Part shown: piece by piece, positions 9,418-17,729 of the stretch
Numbering within the stretch: the first letter of the stretch is position 1
Layout of the letters: every line of letters begins with the position of its first letter
Source of the DNA: Desulfoluna spongiiphila
GTDB lineage: Bacteria; Desulfobacterota; Desulfobacteria; Desulfobacterales; Desulfolunaceae
DNA: 64,000 nucleotides
Direction of reading: 5' to 3'
NCBI RefSeq assembly: GCF_900101345.1
Contig: NZ_FMUX01000005.1
Span: 124,001 to 188,000, forward strand
Position numbers and translations under genes: made by a program
The notes under the pieces: model-generated
Told to the model about the DNA's origin: nothing
What the model saw: only the letters and a program-made list of their open reading frames with translations
Database searches by the model: none

Positions 9418-10437
9418 ATGCATGTCTTACACAATAAAACGCCGTATGCCGCAGACACATTTGTCCTTCTTGATCAGCATGGAACAAATCAGGCGGTAGC
9501 TATCATCAAGGGAACGTTTATCTATGACGGAGAGGGGCTCGTCAAGGCGGCCCCCGATCAGATCCCCCTGTGCTATGCCGATGACTACTACGGAAAACCT
9601 GGAGGAAGCAGCGTTCGGTATGCCTCGGACCTTGTTTTTGAAAAGAGAGGCACGGATATTGTGTTGAACGGGCATGCGTATGCCCCCCATGGGAGGGCGG
9701 TTCGCAAGCTCGATACCGCATTGATGGTGGGCGCGCATATGAAACATGTGCGGGTGTATGGAGACCGGGTTTGGCATTATCGCCTGGGGGTTGTCACAAA
9801 AACGCCCCCTGTTCCCTTTGTTAAGATGCCCCTTGTCTACGAAAGAGCCTTTGGTGGTGCGGATACCTCCCCTAAAAAAAAGAAAAAACAGGGTCATTGC
9901 CTGGAGAATCCCGTGGGGACCGGGTTTCGAACGGCAAGGACGAGAAAGTCCCTTCACGGGCACCCTCTGCCGAATCTTGAGTGGGGGACCCACCCCATAC
10001 AGCGATGGAAAGACAAACCCGCGCCAGCAGGGTATGGGTTTATAGCCCCTTACTGGGAACCCAGGGCCTCCCGGTCTGGAACCTATGATGATGAATGGGA
10101 ACGACGTCGCATGCCTTTGCTTCCGGAAGATTTTGACCCGGGTTTTTATAATGCGGGTTCATCGGGTTTTGCCTTGGCTGAATGGCTGAAAGGAGACGAA
10201 CCCGTGGCTCTATACAACCTTCACCCGGATCATGAAAAGCTTCACTTTACATTACCGGGGATCACCATGTCATCGGCATTTATTCTCGATGACCAGACAT
10301 ACAAACCCGATGTGCGGCTTGATACGCTTCTGATCGAACCGGATGAAAGCAGGCTCTCCATGGTATGGAGAGCGACATTTCCCAAACCCGATCGCCTTGA
10401 CGAGTTGAGGCAGGTAACGGTCACCCATGAAGGATAA
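9418..10437 (+). CDS. DUF2169 domain protein, T6SS adaptor candidate
   Basis: A protein of 339 residues with the DUF2169 pattern: a beta-rich N-terminal region with DQHGTNQAVAIIKGTFIYD, then PLVYERAFGGAD and a cluster of aromatic and proline residues around PNLEWGTHPIQRW. DUF2169 proteins act as effector adaptors or chaperones for VgrG/PAAR loading in several T6SS systems. The ribosome site before the ATG is weak. The gene overlaps the next one by 11 bases, so the two are probably translated together. It carries no pentapeptide extension of the sort some homologues have; that module occurs on a separate gene downstream. Confidence 0.85.
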   Translation: MHVLHNKTPYAADTFVLLDQHGTNQAVAIIKGTFIYDGEGLVKAAPDQIPLCYADDYYGKPGGSSVRYASDLVFEKRGTDIVLNGHAYAPHGRAVRKLDTALMVGAHMKHVRVYGDRVWHYRLGVVTKTPPVPFVKMPLVYERAFGGADTSPKKKKKQGHCLENPVGTGFRTARTRKSLHGHPLPNLEWGTHPIQRWKDKPAPAGYGFIAPYWEPRASRSGTYDDEWERRRMPLLPEDFDPGFYNAGSSGFALAEWLKGDEPVALYNLHPDHEKLHFTLPGITMSSAFILDDQTYKPDVRLDTLLIEPDESRLSMVWRATFPKPDRLDELRQVTVTHEG

Positions 10438-11518
10438 CAGTTCCTATTCCATCGCCATTACAGGGCTTGGCATGGTCTCATCAGTGGGGCACGACGTCAA
10501 GACGGCCTGTGCGTCCATTCGTGCCGGTGTGAAACGCCCAGAAAAATTGCAGAATTTTTATGCCGACTCGCCCAAGGGGTACGACGAATGGGAAGATGGC
10601 CTTGTGACGGGTCATTCCGTCCTGGAGGGTGATGTCGACGATACTGAAGGACGAATGTGCAGGCTTTTGAGTGCAGCCATTGACGATATCGCAGATGATG
10701 CAGGGTTGGTTGAGTCGGACGATCTCCCTTTGTTTCTTGCACTTCCCGGAAAAGAGAGGGATCTGTTTTCCGATCAAACCATGGACGATTACATCATCGG
10801 GAACAAGGCGCTTTTTCCCCACGTCAGTGAGGTGCTCTCTTTCCCTTCGGGACACGCCGCCGGAATAATGGCCCTTGAACGTGCGACGGAAGCCATTGGG
10901 GCAGGAAAATGCGATCGGGCACTTGTCGCAGGGGTCGACTCCCTCATCGGGTTTTCCAACCTCTCCCGTTTGAACCGGATGAACCGCCTGAAAACCGAAA
11001 TGAACTCGAACGGGTTGATCCCAGGAGAGGCCGCTGCGGTGGTGCTTGTGGAGGATTGCTCCAAAGCCGAGCAGCGGAAAGCGGCAATCCAGGGGTTTGT
11101 AGAAGCTTCCGCCACGGGTTTCGAATCTCATCACTGCCTTGCCGGAGGCCATGCGGGATCAGGATTGTCCGATACCGTAGATGCTCTTTTCCCTCCGGAA
11201 GAGAAGAACTCTGTGGCGGTCAGGGCAATGATCACAGATTTGAACGGCGAATCTTACCGTTCTGACGAAATGTCCATGATGCACGCTCGAATATTCAGCC
11301 GAATGGGGGGAGAAAAAGAGCTCCTTTGTCCTGCCCGAAGCACGGGCGACACAGGTGCAGCTTCCTCCTGCGTTGCCATGTGTCTTGCCGCTCGGACCAT
11401 GATCAGGGGCGGGTTTGGCCACACCGATTGCCGGTGCCTGATTCTCTCTTCCTCGGAGTCCGGTGAAAGGGGGGCTCTTCTTATGACATTCAATACAGTA
11501 CCAGACAAGGGGGATTGA
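10427..11518 (+). CDS. Degenerate beta-ketoacyl-synthase-like protein of T6SS locus
   Basis: A protein of 363 residues with the thiolase/ketoacyl-synthase fold signature: an N-terminal ITGLGMVSSVG, a mid-region HAAGIMALERATEAIGAGK, and LVAGVDSLIGFSNLSRLNRM with GLIPGEAAAVVLVE. In active synthases the nucleophilic cysteine sits in an ACSSG-like turn. Here the equivalent stretch reads SFPSGHAAG without cysteine, so condensing activity is unlikely. Such proteins recur in DUF2169/DUF4150 T6SS loci with unknown function. The overlaps with the gene before it (11 bases), and its end next to the next start, place it firmly in the operon. Confidence 0.75.
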   Translation: MKDNSSYSIAITGLGMVSSVGHDVKTACASIRAGVKRPEKLQNFYADSPKGYDEWEDGLVTGHSVLEGDVDDTEGRMCRLLSAAIDDIADDAGLVESDDLPLFLALPGKERDLFSDQTMDDYIIGNKALFPHVSEVLSFPSGHAAGIMALERATEAIGAGKCDRALVAGVDSLIGFSNLSRLNRMNRLKTEMNSNGLIPGEAAAVVLVEDCSKAEQRKAAIQGFVEASATGFESHHCLAGGHAGSGLSDTVDALFPPEEKNSVAVRAMITDLNGESYRSDEMSMMHARIFSRMGGEKELLCPARSTGDTGAASSCVAMCLAARTMIRGGFGHTDCRCLILSSSESGERGALLMTFNTVPDKGD

Positions 11519-11520
11519 AC

Positions 11521-12153
11521 ATGGGCGTTACAGTTGGTGCAAACGGACGAACGGTGGTTCATAAGAGCAGCGGCGGCACATCTGTGGCGTCTCCGGACGT
11601 TTGCCGAACACAGATAGGCCCGGTGGTTGTGCCCATTCCATACGCCAACACAGCCATGTCATCTGATCTTGACGGCGGGGCCCAAACGGTTAAAGCCGAT
11701 GGCAACCCCCTGGGGCACGCCAAGTCAAATTTCAAAAAAAGCATCGGCGATGAAGCCGGTGACAAAAAAGGCACGGCATCCGGGACCATTCAGAAACAAG
11801 CGGAGTTCACAAGTTCGTCATTTGATGTCCAGGTGGAGGGAAACGGCGTTGTCCGAGCCTTTGACACCATGATTCACAACAACAAAAACACCCCGCCTGC
11901 CCCATTGATGCAGGCTCCTCTTGTGCAGGAGATTATGGATGAGACACCGGTGATACCGGAGCAGGGGAAGGTGGAAATGCGTTTTGTCGATCCCTTTGGG
12001 GACCCCATGGAGGGGTTCGAGTTGGAGGTCGAAGTGGATGGTAAAAAAGAGATAAAAACAGCTATGGCACAGGGGCAGATTGTTCATGTTTCGGAAAAAG
12101 AGAAGGTTACATTATCTGTAATGAATAATCATATAGATTTTAAAATAGTGTAA
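11521..12153 (+). CDS. DUF4150 PAAR-like T6SS tip protein
   Basis: A protein of 210 residues from the ATG at 11521, which has AGGGGG upstream. The N-terminal 120 residues match the DUF4150/PAAR-like pattern (GVTVGANGRTVVHKSSGG, then CRTQIGPVVVPIPYANTAM), expected to form the pointed cap on VgrG. A tail of about 75 residues after the cap (PFGDPMEGFELEVEVDGKKE) has a beta-sandwich look that could dock cargo. Base composition drops sharply towards the 3' end, just where the AT-rich effector-like genes begin, so the junction of a transferred module may lie inside or just after this gene. Confidence 0.82.
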   Translation: MGVTVGANGRTVVHKSSGGTSVASPDVCRTQIGPVVVPIPYANTAMSSDLDGGAQTVKADGNPLGHAKSNFKKSIGDEAGDKKGTASGTIQKQAEFTSSSFDVQVEGNGVVRAFDTMIHNNKNTPPAPLMQAPLVQEIMDETPVIPEQGKVEMRFVDPFGDPMEGFELEVEVDGKKEIKTAMAQGQIVHVSEKEKVTLSVMNNHIDFKIV

Positions 12154-12224
12154 TAGTTGGCATCTTTTTTAAAAAAAATGTTCTGGGTTAGGTTTTTTAT
12201 AACTTTGCAAAGCAGGTAGAAAAT

Positions 12225-15209
12225 ATGACTTTCGAAAAGAATAAAGAAATAAATAAAGATCAAAGTGATATCACGCAGTTTGCTAAGTGTGATGCGGTTA
12301 TTTTGTATCCATCTCTTGGGTGCCCTGCTCTTGTGAAAATTGAACAGGAAAATGCTTGGGTTGAAATGATCATCGCAAGTAAAACGGACGATCTTCGTAA
12401 GACGGAAGTAGCATTTCATCTCAGGTTTGCAGAATGGAAAGATTGTCATGGTGGCAAGGGGCAGTATGAACAACTTGATATGTATAAAGTCTATTTTCAG
12501 CAAAATGATGAAGCTGATATTGATAAGGATTTGATCAGAATATCAGAATTATATGAAAATATAGATGACAGAATTTCGGTAGAAGAAGTTGCTAAAGATG
12601 GGTTTAAACTTCAGCTATCACATATGAATGCTTTTCCCTGGGTATTGGAACGTTACAGGAAGAAAAAATATAAGTACCTGTATAAAATCGGCATTAATCT
12701 GAAAAATGAACCCAAATTTTATATTCCTGGCAAACTCGTTAATTTTTTTTGGCTTGAACGTGAAATGAATGAACTTTCGAAAGAAAAACCACGTCTGATG
12801 GAAATTAAATCAGGCTGGACAAAAGGCATCTTCAATAAACAAAAAGAAACATTTAAAACCAGAGTTTCAGAGTTTGGAAAAGGAGTTGATGGAGATGCAG
12901 AAATTTTAGCTAATACATATCATCCTGTTTATGTATCGGATAAAAAACGTTTGGATATCGGGCATATCACCGATATCCATCTGGATACACGAATGGAACT
13001 GTATAGCAAGTCCGTAGCCAGCGTTATCGAAGTTAGTGAGAACTGTCAAGTGAGAATAGAAGGTGGTAAACGTGCTGTCAGTAACCAAGAATTTTACAAA
13101 CCACTGAAAGATGCTGTGGCAAATTTCAATGAACTATTTTTAAATATCAGTGGGAAACTGCTTGATAAAGCCGATGTCCTTGTTATAACAGGTGATTTGA
13201 TTGACTACAACAAAGGGATACATACCGATCAGACATTCAAAGAAAAAGATAAAAAACCTTCAGAAGTCTGGGCGGAGCTGAAGGCGAATTTGTTTAAATC
13301 AGATAATAAAAATCATTTTGATGATAGAAATTGGTTTTTGTTTTATAAACTCCTTTTGGAATTGTATAAATATTATGAAAAACCGGTGTTTACGACCCTT
13401 GGTAATCATGATTATGTGAAACATGCCATGGCTCCGTGGCCTTTGTTTGGAAAGGCATGGAACGGGGTGTATGATATGAATCTAACCCGGTATGAAAATG
13501 CTTTGTGTTTTGGCAAAGGCTATAGTGACGATAAAGAGTTTGTTTATAATGTTAAAACGTCAGTGAATTGCGTAAAATGGTACACTTTTTTTATCAATCC
13601 TTTTCCGGATTATGTTGTGGTTTATGGCGACCAGAGCATGTTTATGGTGGATTGGGGTGAAGCTGCAAGTTTTCCTCCAAAAGGAATTGCTGCTGCCATG
13701 TATGTACCGGTAAGAAGTCAAGGCACTCTTCATCACGCATCAAATTTGTTTAAGGAAAAAAATGATTTTGAGCCGGTGGTTACGATTACAGATGAAAATG
13801 GTAAGAAAAAAAAACAGACATATATAGACGAAGATGGAAATGAGAAGGATCTGATAAATCCCTATACGAAGAAAAAAATGCCTTTTCTCATAAAAAACTA
13901 CACCATATATAAATCATGGATCAATCAGCCTGCAGCCGTGAAGATGCTGTTCACCCATGCAACAGCTATATGTCCCCGAGATGACGTTTCTGTTGGTGAA
14001 ATCAACAATGAATATTTGTGGAAATCACCCGAGCTTTGCTTCGGAAGCTTTGATAGCAGGCGTGATGAGATTTTAAAAGATGTTGAAGATGGAAAACTTA
14101 ATGTTGTCGTAGGAGGTCATAGTCACAGAAATTTAGTGATGAAAGTCGGGGAAAAGGAAAAGGACCATGTAACTGTACTTGCTGCAGGTGAACGAATCAG
14201 AACAGAGTTTATCGAACCGGAACAAATAGTTATGGTGACCTCCAGTGGTGGCCCGTTTCCAAAATACCTTCCGGGTGCACCTATGATATGTGCTTGTTAT
14301 AAGGAGAATAAATACAGCACAGGGTTTTACTGTGAACGAGATCTTTCGCTAAAAAAATTACATATAAAGCAGCTTTATTCCGGCCAGGATGATTCAAAAA
14401 AAGAACCAATTAACTCAAATAAGTGCCCCCATTGTCATATGCCTGCCGGAGATATGGTTCGAAAACCTGCCAGGAGGCACAGGCCCGGGGGAAACCTACT
14501 AACTTTTGATGATACTGGAAAATTGAAAATCCAATCTGTTGTGGCTGATGATAAAAAAAATAAGCCCAGAAAAGCAGTGATGTGTGAGGAACAGAAAGTT
14601 TTTGTCGATGATATGCAATTGGAACATATTAATAGTTATAAAGAATATAATAAATGGGATGAAAGAACGAAATCAATTCGGATTATCAGTGCAGAGCCCT
14701 TTACTTATTACGGGTATATGGAATTTCCATCACGGGTAAAATATATTACTTACAAAGCAGGATCTCTTTCGGGTGATAGTGCGGTTGAACTTATTTCGAC
14801 CGAACATTCAAATAAGTTTATTAAATTCGTGCAGGAAAGTGTTTTTAATAATATTTATGAAAAAAGGGTTGTTCAGAGCATTATTAAAGATAGTTTTGAT
14901 ACATTATTTATATCGGCACAAAATGAGAAAGATTTTGCTTTTTTTCGATATTCATTCGGCGAATTAGATCTGTGGGATCGTGAGCTCAATATTGGAAAGA
15001 AAATACGTGAAGATATCAAAGAGTATGCAAAAGTTAAAACGAATAATGCTTTTGAAGCATCGAAAGGATGGTTGGCAGAAACGTTTGATAAAACCTATGA
15101 CCCAGAATATCAGGAGTATATTGAAGATGATTTCAGGGGAATGCTCCTGGAGTTTAGAACCATTCCTGATTTTGACAAAAGGAAGAAAACTGATGTTTGT
15201 GGATATTAG
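12225..15209 (+). CDS. Large metallophosphoesterase, candidate T6SS effector
   Basis: A 994-residue protein with all calcineurin-type phosphoesterase motifs spread over a long chain: GHITDIHLD near residue 245, VITGDLID near 320, TLGNHDY near 392 and VVGGHSHRN near 631. A CPHCHMPAG knuckle near 733 could bind metal. No signal peptide or transmembrane helix is seen, which suits secretion through a T6SS. The gene follows the PAAR-like gene, has an AGGTAG ribosome site, and is far richer in A and T than the rest of the locus, which suggests horizontal acquisition. The substrate (nucleic acid, nucleotide or phospholipid) cannot be told from sequence. The effector role is inferred from position and composition; a housekeeping phosphoesterase is unlikely at this size. 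Confidence 0.72.
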   Translation: MTFEKNKEINKDQSDITQFAKCDAVILYPSLGCPALVKIEQENAWVEMIIASKTDDLRKTEVAFHLRFAEWKDCHGGKGQYEQLDMYKVYFQQNDEADIDKDLIRISELYENIDDRISVEEVAKDGFKLQLSHMNAFPWVLERYRKKKYKYLYKIGINLKNEPKFYIPGKLVNFFWLEREMNELSKEKPRLMEIKSGWTKGIFNKQKETFKTRVSEFGKGVDGDAEILANTYHPVYVSDKKRLDIGHITDIHLDTRMELYSKSVASVIEVSENCQVRIEGGKRAVSNQEFYKPLKDAVANFNELFLNISGKLLDKADVLVITGDLIDYNKGIHTDQTFKEKDKKPSEVWAELKANLFKSDNKNHFDDRNWFLFYKLLLELYKYYEKPVFTTLGNHDYVKHAMAPWPLFGKAWNGVYDMNLTRYENALCFGKGYSDDKEFVYNVKTSVNCVKWYTFFINPFPDYVVVYGDQSMFMVDWGEAASFPPKGIAAAMYVPVRSQGTLHHASNLFKEKNDFEPVVTITDENGKKKKQTYIDEDGNEKDLINPYTKKKMPFLIKNYTIYKSWINQPAAVKMLFTHATAICPRDDVSVGEINNEYLWKSPELCFGSFDSRRDEILKDVEDGKLNVVVGGHSHRNLVMKVGEKEKDHVTVLAAGERIRTEFIEPEQIVMVTSSGGPFPKYLPGAPMICACYKENKYSTGFYCERDLSLKKLHIKQLYSGQDDSKKEPINSNKCPHCHMPAGDMVRKPARRHRPGGNLLTFDDTGKLKIQSVVADDKKNKPRKAVMCEEQKVFVDDMQLEHINSYKEYNKWDERTKSIRIISAEPFTYYGYMEFPSRVKYITYKAGSLSGDSAVELISTEHSNKFIKFVQESVFNNIYEKRVVQSIIKDSFDTLFISAQNEKDFAFFRYSFGELDLWDRELNIGKKIREDIKEYAKVKTNNAFEASKGWLAETFDKTYDPEYQEYIEDDFRGMLLEFRTIPDFDKRKKTDVCGY

Positions 15210-16251
15210 AAAAATAATACCCCTGCTGATGTTAGTGGTGGGGCTTTCGATGTCTTGCACCCAAGGAGATAATATGGAACGCGATGCTTTAAAATTATTA
15301 AGGAAAAGTGAAAAAAAATTCAATGAGACCTATGAGGGCAAAGAGATTGATCTTTCTTATTCAGATTTAAGTGGGATGAAAATAAAGGAAGCAACTTTGA
15401 AATGTGCAAATCTTAAGGGGGCGATTTTAACTAAAACGGTTTTTAAAAAATGCAATCTGGAGAAAGCGGATCTTTCCGGCGCGACATTGGATCATACGTA
15501 TTTTAATACATGCGATATGAACGATGTTAAAATAATAAAATCAAAATTTAATACTGTTTTTTTTGAAGATTCCAATGTCGAAAATGCTGATTTTCATGAG
15601 TCACGATTTGCAAAAATTCAGTTTGAAAAAACTGAGTTGTCGGACTCAAACTTGACCGGAATCATTATCAACGATGGTGTTTTTTTAAAATCGGAAGTTC
15701 AGCATTGCGATATTAGAAACAGTAAATTGATGAAAGTTGTCATCAACGATACCAATTTTATCGGGTCGGATTTGACAGATTCTATAATTCAGGGTTCTAT
15801 TGTTGAAAGTTCCCTTTTTGCTGACTGTATTCTTATCAGAACAAACTTTTCAGGCTCAAAGTTCAAGGGCAGATTGTTTAGTAGCCCGAATTTTAGAGGT
15901 GCTAAAGCAAAAAATGTAAATTTCAGTAACTGCAAAATGTATGGTATTTCTATGCTGGGGGGAACAGACCTTGAAAATGCAGATTTTTCAAATTCAAATA
16001 TTGAAATAATGGATGTGCAAAGTGCGAATTTGAAGAACGCTAAGTTTTATAATACAAGTCTTAACGCCATTAATTTCGGACATGCAGACCTGACAAATGC
16101 AGATTTTAGAAATGCTGCATTTGTAGATTACGTGAGGTTAACAGACACAAAGCTTGAAGGCACTTTATTCAATAATGTCACCTTAATCAAAAATCCTGAA
16201 ATTGATCTCAAAGATACAATATACGAAGGTAAATCTCTTCCGATTGACTGA
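15193..16251 (+). CDS. Pentapeptide-repeat lipoprotein, candidate immunity or partner protein
   Basis: A protein of 352 residues from the ATG at 15193, which overlaps the phosphoesterase end by 17 bases and has AGGAAG upstream. The first residues form a signal sequence (IRKIIPLLMLVVGLSMSC) ending in a cysteine that could be lipidated, although the lipobox is not ideal. The rest is a long series of pentapeptide repeats (ANLKGAILTK, ADLSGATLDH, ANLKNAKFYN and similar) that should form a right-handed quadrilateral beta-helix. It is as AT-rich as its neighbour. Position and coupling suggest a partner of the phosphoesterase: periplasmic immunity, or an accessory effector part. No experimental parallel is known to me. 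Confidence 0.75.
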   Translation: MFVDIRKIIPLLMLVVGLSMSCTQGDNMERDALKLLRKSEKKFNETYEGKEIDLSYSDLSGMKIKEATLKCANLKGAILTKTVFKKCNLEKADLSGATLDHTYFNTCDMNDVKIIKSKFNTVFFEDSNVENADFHESRFAKIQFEKTELSDSNLTGIIINDGVFLKSEVQHCDIRNSKLMKVVINDTNFIGSDLTDSIIQGSIVESSLFADCILIRTNFSGSKFKGRLFSSPNFRGAKAKNVNFSNCKMYGISMLGGTDLENADFSNSNIEIMDVQSANLKNAKFYNTSLNAINFGHADLTNADFRNAAFVDYVRLTDTKLEGTLFNNVTLIKNPEIDLKDTIYEGKSLPID

Positions 16252-16259
16252 GAAAGGGA

Positions 16260-16290
16260 GGGGTGTTGATACTTGACACAACCCCTTTTC
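16260..16290 (+). terminator. Likely terminator after T6SS operon
   Basis: Just after the pentapeptide gene, GGGG plus TTG can pair with CAA plus CCCC across a short bulge, and the stem is followed by TTTTC. The structure is imperfect, so this is only a likely end of the T6SS transcript. Confidence 0.45.
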
Positions 16291-16515
16291 TATCGTTTTT
16301 CGGTTTGGAGATTTCTTGTGTCAGGAGAGTCGGATGAGGTTTTTTCTACGTGAATACAAGAGAAAATAGATTCATGGAATATAACGGCCCCTCAGAAAAA
16401 CGGAAATTTCATCCATAAACTGACGCAGGCGGTTGGTGGATCAATAATATGAATCGTCCAGCCTGATAGAATACACCTCAGGGATAGGGCTTGCGCAGAA
16501 ATTAACTGTGTACTT
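16291..16515. other. Non-coding stretch between convergent transcripts
   Basis: AT-richer sequence between the T6SS module and the secreted nucleosidase gene. I see no gene, tRNA or repeat-family copy in it. It may include debris of the transferred segment's right boundary, but no direct repeat marking an attachment site was found. Confidence 0.5.
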
Positions 16516-16565
16516 TTAGAAAATTCCGCAACGCCTTACCCGTAAGGAAGGGTAAAGCGCTGCGG
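16516..16565 (-). terminator. Rho-independent terminator of the nucleosidase gene
   Basis: On the minus strand a long hairpin (arms 16526-16541 and 16550-16565, with two mismatches and an eight-base loop) is followed by AATTTTCT. It stands about 45 bases after the stop of the nucleosidase gene. Confidence 0.7.
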
Positions 16566-16611
16566 CAATCAGCATTCAAGGTACCCCGCCAAGCATCCGG
16601 GGCTTCGTGCC

Positions 16612-17433
16612 TTATCGGATAAGCTTCTTTACCACATTCAGCACATATTCCTGGCAGTAGACGCCCGCCTTGGGGTCAAACCCCTCGTCGTGGATTTCGG
16701 AGTTGGAGAGGATTCGGATTCCCAGGAAGGGGACGCCGTAGGCTTCGGCAACCTGGGCTGCGGAGGCGGTTTCCATCTCTTCTGCGGATGTCTTGTAGGT
16801 GGCATGGATCCAGTCGATGCGATCAAGCTCGCGGTTCCACTGGTCTGCCGAGCCGATGACGCCCTTGACCACTTTGCCGTTTTTGTAGGTACCCGCCGTG
16901 TTTTCAGCCACCTTGAGCAGGTGAGAATCCCCTTTGAAATCCTGAAATTCTTTGGGTTCTCCCTTTACATTGATGGTGAGGGTCATGGGGATCCATTTTT
17001 CGGGCTTCACGCCTTTGCCGGCGTCACCGTGCTCTGTTCTGAAGTTTCCGAAGTTCACGGACGTTGTTCCTAAGACAATGTCGTACCGGTGAAGCTTGGG
17101 GTCATGGCCCCCGGAGGTGCCCTGGTTGATGATGGCGGACGGGTTGAATGTTTCGATGGCAAGCACAGTGGATGCCGCGGCATTGGTCATGCCGACCTCG
17201 GTCTTTGCAATCACTACGGGGTACCCTTCGAGGGTCCCTTTGAAAAAACGCCAGCCGCCCATGGTGAGCTCTTCAACATCAGCCAGCTTTGAGATCATAA
17301 ACTGTGTCTCGACATCCATGGCACCCTGGATAACGATGGGGCGATTTTCAGGGGCAGCAAAGGCGTGGCTGCTACCCATGATGGCGACTGCGAACAGAAT
17401 GGCGGCCAGCAGGACGGATACTCTTTTGGTCAT
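16612..17433 (-). CDS. Secreted MTA/SAH nucleosidase-like phosphorylase family protein
   Basis: A protein of 273 residues with a clear signal peptide (MTKRVSVLLAAILFAVAIMG then SSHAFA), so it acts in the periplasm or outside. The mature part follows the PNP/UDP phosphorylase-1 fold: an early VIQGAMDVET (compare IIGAMEEE in Pfs), then VVIAKTEVGMTNAAAST, INQGTSGG, VKGVIGSADQW, a catalytic-type EEMETASAAQVAEAYGVPF and IRILSNS. It probably cleaves 5'-methylthioadenosine, S-adenosylhomocysteine or another purine nucleoside. Cytosolic Pfs has no leader; exported versions are seen in some bacteria, perhaps for scavenging. The ATG at 17433 follows a purine-rich AAAGAAAGAAG; an upstream ATG at 17460 in frame is possible but lengthens the leader. 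Confidence 0.78.
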   Translation of the reverse strand: MTKRVSVLLAAILFAVAIMGSSHAFAAPENRPIVIQGAMDVETQFMISKLADVEELTMGGWRFFKGTLEGYPVVIAKTEVGMTNAAASTVLAIETFNPSAIINQGTSGGHDPKLHRYDIVLGTTSVNFGNFRTEHGDAGKGVKPEKWIPMTLTINVKGEPKEFQDFKGDSHLLKVAENTAGTYKNGKVVKGVIGSADQWNRELDRIDWIHATYKTSAEEMETASAAQVAEAYGVPFLGIRILSNSEIHDEGFDPKAGVYCQEYVLNVVKKLIR

Positions 17434-17660
17434 GACGTGCTTCTTTCTTTCTGGATTCATGTAAATAAGGACGGAGGGGGCCTGTCTTGAGCGTGGTGGC
17501 TCGACTGAAGGCACATTCCTTCCGGTCCCTGACGAAAACCTGCCCGGAACGGGGCGAGAATTCCCCTATCGCACAGGGCGTAGTGATAAGTCCAGTTTAA
17601 AGCGTTTCTGTCGAGTCATGTATACGAGGTCGGCAGGGAGACAAGGCGGCATCCGGCAGG

Positions 17661-17699
17661 GCCGCCGGAGGCCTCTTTAACCGGGCTGCCTCCGGCGGC
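17661..17699. terminator. Hairpin formed by two inverted GCCTCCGGCGGC boxes
   Basis: GCCGCCGGAGGC (17661-17672) and GCCTCCGGCGGC (17688-17699) are perfect inverted copies of the dispersed box around a fifteen-base loop. They sit about 30 bases after the stop of the lipocalin-like gene and upstream of the nucleosidase gene. A terminator role is likely, although there is no long T-tract. Confidence 0.55.
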
Positions 17700-17729
17700 A
17701 TGTATAGACTTTATGGTGTGTCTGAGCCC

